This document shows, one piece after another, positions 56,467 to 64,000 of a stretch of DNA of 64,000 bases. This DNA comes from Candidula unifasciata (lineage: Eukaryota; Mollusca; Gastropoda; Stylommatophora; Geomitridae). The position numbers and the translations under genes are program-made. The notes under the pieces were generated by a model that did not search any database, was not told where the DNA came from, and was given only the letters and a program-made list of their open reading frames with translations. Numbering within the stretch: position 1 is the stretch's first letter; each line of letters opens with the position of its first letter. The stretch is from NCBI GenBank assembly GCA_905116865.2, contig CAJHNH020008533.1, forward strand, positions 289,153-353,152, written 5' to 3'.

Positions 56467-58127
56467 GGGAATATATTGTAATTTCTAAGTAAGAATTACA
56501 TTAGAGGCTTATCCTAAACTGTGGCAGTACATTAGGCGTAGTGTTGTTGTGGACAGTCGTAAAGTTTAAACACCGGCAGCCGTAAGCTGAGAGTGATTAT
56601 GTGTTATGGATGATGGAGTTTTAAGTGTCGGGGTATTATGTAAGATCAGAACATGCTGTCGAGGGGCATTATGTAAATCCGGAACAACTGAAGTCCAGAC
56701 TCTATTCATTCTCAAACTGACAAGCTTGCCTGGGAAAATTTTGTAGAAACACAGAGAGTGAATACTGGGTTATGGATCACTCCACGTGTTAGAAATTTCA
56801 CATGTTTTATCCCGCGACGTGGGAACTTTTGTTCGTCGCTGGAAGAGACAGTGTAGGCTGACCTTTTGACCCTCGTGGTGGGTAATCTACGAAGTTAAAT
56901 TGTCAGCGACTGTATCTGTGTGATCCCTATTTGACGTGGTTTTTTTTTTTTTTTTCGTCAAACGAGTGGTCGTAAATCAGAGATACCACTTTCAGAAAAG
57001 ATTCCTCCGCAAAAACACTACAACGCCAGGGGCTAGGACGGTAATCAGTAACAGCGAACTCAAGGTCAACACGCTAAAAGCCAATGCGGTCAACAGCGCC
57101 GGTCAAACCGTCAAATTCAACACAGTAGCAGCTAATAGGTCGTCAGTGACAGGTAACTCAAGTCAACAGTACAACACATTTGCCACAAGTTAATACCGCA
57201 AGTCAAGAACACATGTCAAGAAAATGAGTATTTCGGGTTCCAATCAACATGAAAAGTAGTCTTTTACTACTAAATGTAATGTAATACGTCAGTATAAGTG
57301 GGAGTCCAAGTGGTAATTATGTTGGCAAGAAAGGAGTGGTGTTCAGCGACATTAATTGCGTTATGAAATTTTCACTAACAATAATGTATAAACAGTAAGA
57401 ACAGTGATCGATTGTGATGGAATATTCACGTTGTAAAGTGAAACTACGTACATTCTCTTCAAGAAAAAAGTGTTTCAGTAAGAATCGAACATTTATTAAC
57501 AGTTTGTGGTGAAAATTAAAGTGACAGTGATACGCACTAACTGTGAACAGCAGAGAATAGTGATCGGTATAAAATAGTCTACTTGAGTGTAGATTGTTGG
57601 ACTACATGGTATAAAGACTTTTAGGCATATCAGGTGCACTGAATGAGCATAAACTAATCATAGTCTCTTAAGTATCATCGACAGACTCAGATCAGGAGAC
57701 AATACAAGGGCAGTGTGCTACAAGAGTCAGAAGAGAGTGTCCAGTAACAGTCAAGACGTGCCGGGGAGCATCAATTGCCACAAAACCAATCCAGTCCATA
57801 CCAACAGCAGAAGAGATAACAACGAGGGAGCCAGCATCAGGACTAAGAAAAAGGAATTAACTCATTATATTGTTTACATGCTTTCTTTTTTTTTTCTCAT
57901 TTCAGGTTTTTTAAATGTGATATTATAATTGTTATTCTATTTATGTATAATAGGTATTTTTAAAAATTATTATTACAGTTAATTATAGAAGTTGATAGGG
58001 GATAGAATTAAACTTCTAATTAGTTAAAAAAAAAAGGGTATACAATAAATAATACTTGAATTAGCTTTAAAGTAGACAGATTCAAACATTTTAAAAAGTA
58101 TTACGTTACAGTAATTAAAGGTTTAAA
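56467..58127 (+). other. Long untranslated leader of the LTR element
   Basis: About 1.66 kb between the primer-binding-like site and the gag ATG, with a T run at 56940-56955. An open frame at 56936-57193 rich in Ser/Asn/Val has no known domain and is not clearly coding. Confidence 0.5.
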
Positions 58128-59470
58128 ATGTCAAACCTAGCAGAATACATAAATCTGGGGAAACAGTTAGGGTTATCAGGAGAGGAACTGAGGAAGTTCT
58201 GTGAAGGAAGAGAACAGAAGGACAAAGAACGCGAAGGCGAACGCGAGCTTAAAGAAGCACAAAGGCTCCAACAACAATTAGATAGATAAGAAAGAGCATT
58301 AGCATGCGCTCATGAAGCAAAGACACGCGCCCACTAGGCAGCACTGAGAGATAAACAATTACAGCAAGAAGCAGAATTGAGAGATAAACAATTACAGCAA
58401 GAAGCAGAATTGAAAGACAAGCAATTACACCATGAAGCAGCAATGAAACAACAGCAGTTAGACCACGAGAAAGAAATCAAAATACAGGAGTTAAAACTTG
58501 AACAGGGGCGGTTGGCAGCACAAATAAATGCAGACAGAGAAAAGGTTGAAGCACAGATAAGAACAAAAGAAATGGAAAATGAATCTAAAGGAAAACTGGC
58601 AGCAGAAAGGGAAAGAGTTAAAGAAGAAGAACATAAATTTACAAAGTACAAAGGACTAATAAAGAATTTTGGTGAAAAGGATGACATTGGATCGTGGATT
58701 TCAGCATTTTTACTTCAAGTTTAGTTTCACAAAATTTCAAAAGAAGATTGGGCAATACTGTTTCAAAGACACCTTGGAGGAAAACCGTTGAAAATTTTGG
58801 AAACAGTGCCAGAACATTTACGACTTGATTTTGAGTATATTAAAGACCGATTAATGAGGCACTATGACCTACAAGAGGCAGGATACAGATTGCAATTCAT
58901 TGATTTAAAACCAAAATCAACTCAAACATTTGTCAATTATGTCCGAAGTTCAGACAACTTTTCAGAAATGGGTGGATTCGGCCAAAATTAACAACAACTA
59001 TGATCAATATAGTTGATTTACTATTAAGAAGTAAATTGTTAGAATCATTACCAAAACCTATGACCACATTTCTGAAAGAACACAAACCGACTTCCTTAGC
59101 ACAGCTAGAACAGCTAGGGGAAAATTATTATGCAGCACATCGTGATATCTTTCTCATACCACAAAACACGGACATATACTCAGGAGCCAGTGCCGAAGAA
59201 CAAAGGACAAACGAAGCAGGATATAATAAATCAGGATATCCAGCCAGGAAAAGATTTAATGGAGGAAGAAAAGTAAGAATAATAGATTGTGACGTGTGCA
59301 AGAAAAGACATGGTAATGAAACAATATGTGACGCAAATGAATGATATGAACAAGAAGTCAGAAAGAAAATTGAAAATAGGAGGAAAAAGGTAAAGAAATA
59401 TGATAGTACAAGTAAATGCTGGGCTTGTGGGTTCTACGGGCACACGCGTCAATTTTGCATATATAAGAAA
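58128..59470 (+). pseudogene. gag: gag of the Gmr1-like element
   Basis: The ATG at 58128 begins MSNLAEYINLGKQLGLSGEE. A long charged coiled coil (KDKQLHHEAAMKQQQLDHEK, ERERVKEEEHKF) follows, then a capsid-like segment (KNFGEKDDIGSWISAFL, VPEHLRLDFEYIKDRLMRHY). At about 59415-59460 is a CCHC zinc knuckle (CWACGFYGHTRQFC), preceded by CDVCKKRHGNETIC at 59291-59332. A gag precursor packages the element RNA into particles. Stops at about 58288, 58336, 58722, 58989 and 59342, and frame changes between segments, show that this copy is broken. Confidence 0.8.
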
Positions 59471-59545
59471 GCATTTAAAGCAGCAGCAGTTTGTGAAACA
59501 CCAGACTCCGAGTCAGAAAGTGATACATCAGAGACAAATGCAGCA

Positions 59546-60217
59546 GTGCTACTAGAAAAAGATAAATGCACAATATGTGAGACGTTTCAAAAATTCGGAA
59601 ACTCGCCATGTGGGCATAAGATACCGGTGCACAATGCAAATTCTGTGAAGGATTGGGGAAAATTAAACCTACATAAAGGGATGGTCGGTAATCGAATCGT
59701 CTCAATTTTGAGGGACACAGGAGCGACGATCTCAGGTATTCACAAGTCATTAGTGAAACCAGAAGACATGACTGATGGAGTTGTTAGATGTAGAACATTC
59801 GGAGGTAGAATAGAAAAATTTAGAATAGCATCAGTATGGGTCAAAACGCCATATACCACTAAGAAGATGGTCATGGCTGTATTAGGTTCACCGTGTGCAG
59901 AACTTATCATTGGTAACCAACCAGGACTGAAAGAGATGACAGTTCATGAAATAAAACAGTGGGAGAAAGAAAACATACCTGAGGTGGCAGAAGAGTTGAG
60001 GCTACCCACGCGGAGACAAGAGACAAATGCGGTCATGGAAGTTAAAAGTGAGAGTTTTAATCTGCATGAAATAGAAAATGTCGCAGCAGTCACAAGAAGT
60101 GCAATAAAAGAGCAACAAACACAAGAGCACTCCGTAAACATGCATAAAGAACAGATACCAGTAACTACAGAAGATGAAAATACTAGAACATTTTTTTTAC
60201 CAAGAGCAGAAAAATGA
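59546..60217 (+). pseudogene. Aspartic protease region of the Gmr1-like element
   Basis: A 223-codon open frame. The catalytic motif is ILRDTGATISGI (DTGA), followed by a hydrophobic flap-side segment (VKTPYTTKKMVMAVLG) and ELIIGNQPG, which resembles the ILG-type motif that ends retroviral-type proteases. It starts with Cys-containing sequence (CTICETFQKFGNSPCGH) that may be a further zinc-binding unit. The frame after the protease (about residues 150-223) is a charged linker. The protease would cut the polyprotein. Confidence 0.85.
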
Positions 60218-60237
60218 TTTAACACTAACACAATGCG

Positions 60238-61424
60238 TTGAAGCAACAAAACGAGAACCGAGAAAAACAAAAAAATGCAGAATGGAAGTTCAAATTAGAC
60301 AAAGGAATTTTATCGAGAATTTATTCTAAAAAGGGACGCATCACAAAACAAAAAGTACTACCACTGAAATTCCGAGAAAAAGCTATATCATTGGCTCATG
60401 ACTCCATATTTTCAGGACATATGGGAGTTACAAAAACTAAATCAAGAGTATTATCATCATTCTTTTGGGCAGGATATTCAAAAGACACCAAAGCATACGC
60501 CCAATCGTGGATCTCTGCCTACAAACATCAAAAAAAGGTGAGACACCAAAAGCGCCAGTCCAAAGTGGACAGCTAGCCTCACGACCATTTCAGGAAATGG
60601 CAGTGGACATAATAGGCCCATTATCGGTAGTTTCGGCTAAAGGTAACAGATATATATTTACGCTAATTGACCTTGCTAGTCGGTGGCCTGAGGCTTAGCC
60701 ACTAAGGACAATTACTGCTGAAGATATCCAAGAAGTGTTGCTACAGATATTTTCACGAATTGGATTTCCCGAAGTTATAATATCGGACAGAGGAACGCAA
60801 TTCACATCAGTGGTGACGAGAGCGATTACTAAATTGTTAGGGATAACACAACAATTCACAACACCGTATCATGCTCAGGCAAACGGATTAGTTGACAATT
60901 TAAAAAAAAGGGTTATGAAAATGCTTGGCCGCATAACATATGAACATCCGTCAACGTGGGACACCTTGCTACCCGCAATATTGTTTGCCTATAAAGAAGT
61001 CTCACACACAAGCACAGAAATGTCACCTTTCGAAATTGTCTATGGGGCAAATCCAAAAGGCCCAGTGTCTTTGTACAAGAAATTAATAACAGGGACAGTA
61101 GAAAAAAGTAAAACCGGAAATGATTACCAAGCTGTAATTGATTTAAGAAATAAAATAATAACATCATGTGAAGAGGCGAAGGCTGCACTACAAAATTCAG
61201 GTATTTGGGAAAGAAGATACGCAAAAAGATTAACAAGACTTGTAAAATTAACACCAGGAGATGAAGAAGTCTTAGTGTTGTTACCAGCAAAGTCAGACAG
61301 ATTATTAGTTGAATGGTCAGGTCTATACAAGGTGACCAGAAAAATATCTGATGTGGGTTACGAAATCCTGAAGAACAACAAAAAGAAAATTTTTCATCTC
61401 AACATGTTAAAGAAATACATTTGA
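60238..61424 (+). pseudogene. Integrase of the Gmr1-like element, located before RT
   Basis: Segments in order: the N-terminal zinc-binding domain (LAHDSIFSGHMGVTKT gives the His pair, but the expected Cys-x2-Cys reads SWISAY); the core with VDIIGPL (first Asp), a stop after LASRWPEA at about 60696, SDRGTQF (second Asp) and YHAQANGLVDNLKKR; and a C-terminal WSGLYKV...FHLNMLKKYI, a GPY/F-type module with Leu for Pro. The position of the catalytic Glu (GLVE in relatives) is Asp. The 229-codon frame 60735-61424 is intact. Integrase joins element DNA to the host genome. Its place upstream of RT is the Gmr1/copia order. Confidence 0.88.
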
Positions 61425-61819
61425 AGGTCAGTTGTAGACGAGAAGGAAGAGGTACAAGTATCAAATTCATGCAACGTACTGAACGAAAAAATGATAGATG
61501 CAGTAGAAGAGGAAATTCCCACTCTAGAACTGAACTGGAGAAAAGTAAAGATTGGAGTGACATCAAAATAAACCCAGAATTAAATGAACAAGATATAAAT
61601 AAGGTGCAAAACATCATTTCAAAATTCAAAGAAATATTCACTACAAAACCTGGAAGAACAAATTTGATAGAGTTTGAAATTCAGTTGAAAACCGATATCC
61701 CAGTTAGATCACGGAATTATACGATACCTCTGCATTATTTGGACAGGGTCACAAACGAAATTAAACAACTCTAAAAAGACAACATAATTAGAGATTCAAC
61801 TTCTCCATACAGCTCACCA
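61425..61819 (+). pseudogene. Integrase-RT linker and RT N-terminus
   Basis: In frame, KINPELNEQDINKVQNIISK, then FKEIFTTKPGRTNLIEFEIQ and PVRSRNYTIPLHYLD, the region that precedes RT motif 1 in Ty3/Gypsy elements (the usual F-D-F-x-x-xPG-x-T segment). A stop at about 61772 separates it from the next frame. Confidence 0.75.
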
Positions 61820-62341
61820 TTGGTGATAGTAAAAAAGAAAGATCAGTCACTTAGATTATGGGTAGATTACAGGAAATTCAATAGCATCACAGAATTGGAT
61901 TCAGAACCAATTCCAAGCACAGAAGATATTCTCCAGAGTTTATATAAATCGAAATATTGTTCAAAACTTGATTTATGTAAAGGTTACTGGCAAATACCAA
62001 TGGCAGAGACATCGATACAGCTATACCAGCTTTCAATCACCGTTAGGTTTAAAGAAATGGTTACGAGTTCCATTTGGAATTTGAATGCGCCAAAAATATT
62101 CACTAAAATTATAAGAAAACTGTTAAACAACGTTGAAAACGTAGTAGCATACATGGATGATATCTGTATTCATACTGACAATATGTCAAAACATCTCCAA
62201 ACTTTAGAGAAAGTATTTCAGAGAATACAAGAAGCGAATCTTACTGTAAATCCAACCAAAACTGAAATTGCGTTCACAACTATCAAATTTTTAGGACATA
62301 AAATGTATGATAACAAAAGAAGAAAGTATCAAAGATCTTGA
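61820..62341 (+). pseudogene. Reverse transcriptase of the Gmr1-like element
   Basis: Motifs in Gypsy order: RLWVDYRKFNSIT, KLDLCKGYWQIPM (catalytic Asp), then a scrambled stretch where TPFGL..NAP is expected (SSIWNLNAPKIFTKI), VVAYMDDICIHTDN (YMDD active site), and LTVNPTKTEIAFTTIKFLGH. It synthesises the cDNA of the element. One small frame change near 62030-62080 and a stop before the RNase H region break the ORF. Confidence 0.88.
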
Positions 62342-62940
62342 AGATTGAAAAACCAAAGATCAGGAAACAGCTACAGTCGTTGTTAGGTCTAATTAATCAT
62401 TATGGCAAGTTTATCCCCAATTTGGCAGACCTAACCTTTCCGTTATTTGAACTGTTGAAAAAAGGACAACCAACAAAACTAAAATGGTATCAACAACATG
62501 AGGAATTGTTACAGAAAATTAAAGAAACTTTTTCCACGTTCCCAATTCCGCGACAGCCAGACATATCAAAAAGATTGTATCTACAGTCTGATGCAAGTTT
62601 ACATACAATAAGTTCGATGCTAGCTCAGTTAAATTCTGATGTTTTATTACCTGTATATTATATGTCACAAAAACTTACCCAAGCGCAGCAAAAATATAGT
62701 GCGTTCGAGCGAGAAGCATTAGCTATTGTGATTAGTTTAAAAAAATTTCAGAAATTCCTAATCGGGAAAGAATTTACAATCATTACAGATAATCTTGCAT
62801 TGGTAAAACTGCAGAACATAGATGCTAATAAAAACGCCAGAGTTTACCGCTGGGCGTTGTTATTACAACAGTTTAAATTTGACATTATGCATGTTAAAGG
62901 GGTTGATAACCATATTCCAGATATTATGTCTAGGTTATAA
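62338..62940 (+). pseudogene. RT connection and RNase H of the Gmr1-like element
   Basis: A 200-codon open frame: LQSLLGLINHYGKFIPN (the LGL..YYR.FI region), FELLKKGQPTKLKW, then RNase H with LQSDASLHTISSML (first Asp), QQKYSAFEREALAIVISLKK (Glu) and FTIITDNLALVKL (TDN for the usual TDH), VYRWALLLQQF and VKGVDNHIPDIMSRL (last Asp). RNase H degrades the RNA strand during cDNA synthesis. It ends at TAA 62938-62940 and is followed by no further coding region. Confidence 0.9.
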
Positions 62941-63860
62941 AGATAGTAAGTAGAAATAATCAAAAGGTGAAATAAATAGAAAAGGGAGATTATTATAGTT
63001 AACAGGCTAACATTACTAACAGATGTTCAATAAACGTGTTGTTACTAACAATTTAATATTCAAGTAAAATAAATGTTGAATGATGTGATGATATGAAAGT
63101 TATGATGTGAATGTGATAATGAGAAATGGTGTATGAATTCATAATAAAACTGAGAAATAGTTTATGAGTTTATAATAAAACAACAGACACATTAAGTTAT
63201 AATAGAAATTTTTATTAACAGAGAATCACAGATTTGGTTAATGTTAATATTGTTTCAGCATATAGAAATTTGGAAATGACTATTAGATAGTGTACACACA
63301 TAAAATGAAGTTGCCACAATGCTGAAAATGCGGAAATTCTGGCAACGTTTTTGGTATAAACCATGGTAAATGACGAATACCAACAAGGAATAGCAATCAC
63401 TTTGAATGAACTGTCAACAGGAACTTGGTTCTATGGGGGACATACAGAACTGTGTGACTTATAAGTCTGGTTTTGGAGCCATTTTTGGACTTCCGTGTTG
63501 TTGAGGAACGCTTTGGGGCGTTGTTCAGTCTTATTAGAAAGACTGACTTCAGGACTTGATAAGTACGTCACAGAGCCTATATGGTCGTCCGCGTTGTTTG
63601 AGGAACGCTTTGGAGAAATGATTCTGTTAGCATATTGCCAAGAACTGTCAAGGGGAATAACAAGAGATGCTACATATGTTGTACAAGTCAGAAGACTTAT
63701 GGTAGCATTTCAGCTTAAACATAACAGCAAAAGAATAATAGTAAAGTAAGGTAATATATTCTTATATGACAGTTTCTATAGGTTTATGGGGGGGGGGGGG
63801 GGGGAAAAAAAATAAATATTGCATATTTTTTTTTTTTTTTTTGTTTTTTTTTTTTTGTTT
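62941..63860 (+). other. 3' untranslated region of the LTR element
   Basis: About 0.9 kb, with an A-T-rich first half and no supported coding region. GTTGAGGAACGCTTTGG at 63499 recurs as GTTTGAGGAACGCTTTGG at 63595. An 18-base G run and T/A runs lie at 63787-63856. Confidence 0.5.
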
Positions 63861-63874
63861 CAGGGGAGGAGAGA
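63861..63874 (+). promoter_or_regulatory. Polypurine tract
   Basis: GGGGAGGAGAGA immediately upstream of the 3' LTR, the usual plus-strand primer site of LTR elements. Confidence 0.65.
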
Positions 63875-63879
63875 TGTAA

Positions 63880-64000
63880 TGATGCTATAAATAGGGTTAA
63901 CGTCAGGGGATGACTGGCATAATTGAGTAAGTCCCTGATAGCATGGGTTTCACGGAGATATGGTGAAAAGACAAGAGTGAGTGAGTCACGTGTGAATGCG
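63880..64000 (+). repeat. 3' LTR of the Gmr1-like element (truncated by the window end)
   Basis: The first 121 bases match 55814-55934 with two differences. Five extra bases (TGTAA) lie between the polypurine tract and TGATGC. They may be the true LTR start, lost in the 5' copy. Confidence 0.88.

Larger units (their letters stand above)
55814..64000 (+). mobile_element. Gmr1-like Ty3/Gypsy LTR retrotransposon (gag-PR-IN-RT-RH), runs off the window
   Basis: More than 8.18 kb from the 5' LTR to the incomplete 3' LTR. Domain order is LTR, leader, gag, protease, integrase, RT, RNase H, polypurine tract, LTR. The RT, RNase H and GPY/F-type integrase end look like Ty3/Gypsy; the integrase-before-RT order matches the Gmr1 clade. 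No envelope gene is seen. The target duplication cannot be checked because the 3' end is outside the window. Confidence 0.87.

Noticed and set aside
56936..57193. Possible extra ORF in the leader of the LTR element
   Set aside because: It starts in a T run, has low-complexity Ser/Asn/Val composition and no domain; I left it as leader.
62941..63860. Envelope gene downstream of RNase H
   Set aside because: Only one short frame (63495-63749) occurs, with no signal peptide, membrane segment or Cys pattern.

Overview
The window is metazoan nuclear DNA, most likely from a marine lophotrochozoan and possibly a gastropod mollusc. The species cannot be fixed from the sequence. The grounds are intron-containing secreted astacin genes with canonical GT..AG splice sites, a dense mix of LINEs, tRNA-derived SINEs, LTR elements and DNA transposons, and very long microsatellites and homopolymers. 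There is no sign of bacterial gene organisation, and I see no rRNA gene, functional tRNA gene or CRISPR array.

Host genes. The only convincing host genes belong to one small family of astacin (M12A) metalloproteases. Gene A (+) has a TATA promoter, exon 1 at 7978-8007 and exon 2 at 10885-11022, but no catalytic exon can be found. Gene B (-) is complete: promoter near 34750, exon 1 at 34539-34571, exon 2 at 33037-33165 and exon 3 at 29882-30796. Gene C (+) has a promoter near 44136, exon 1 at 44269-44301, exon 2 at 46622-46744 and exon 3 at 50226-51126; its catalytic exon carries a one-base frame shift. All three share an architecture: a 10-11 codon first exon encoding the start of the signal peptide, a phase-0 intron, and a second exon finishing the signal peptide and starting the prodomain. 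They also share a conserved block just upstream of the TATA box. In B and C a single third exon encodes the end of the prodomain, the protease, and a Cys-rich EGF-like/ShKT-like tail.

Mobile elements by region. 0.3-9 kb: fragments of several LINE families, including one with an RNase H domain, plus SINEs. 12.4-14.9 kb: a Helentron-like nonautonomous element with internal ~0.8 kb tandem repeats. 16-24.5 kb: LINE remnants, an internally rearranged mariner element inserted in a LINE, and a solo LTR with a 5-bp target duplication. 24.9-26.7 kb: two arrays of a 55-bp satellite. 31-37 kb: a jockey-like LINE inside gene B, a ~0.4 kb foldback element, and a long ATGT/ATGG microsatellite. 39.3-43.8 kb: a non-LTR element of the restriction-like-endonuclease (R2/NeSL-like) type, then a second kind of LINE. 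52.9-53.9 kb: another copy of the 3' half of the R2/NeSL-like element. 55.8-64 kb: a near-complete Ty3/Gypsy-related LTR retrotransposon whose 3' LTR runs off the end of the window.

The most unusual feature is that last element. Its domains run gag - protease - integrase - reverse transcriptase - RNase H, so the integrase lies upstream of the RT. This is the order of Ty1/copia elements and of the aberrant Gmr1 clade of Ty3/Gypsy, while its RT, RNase H and integrase C-terminus look Gypsy-like. Its LTR ends are nearly identical, although the coding region is interrupted by stops and frame shifts.
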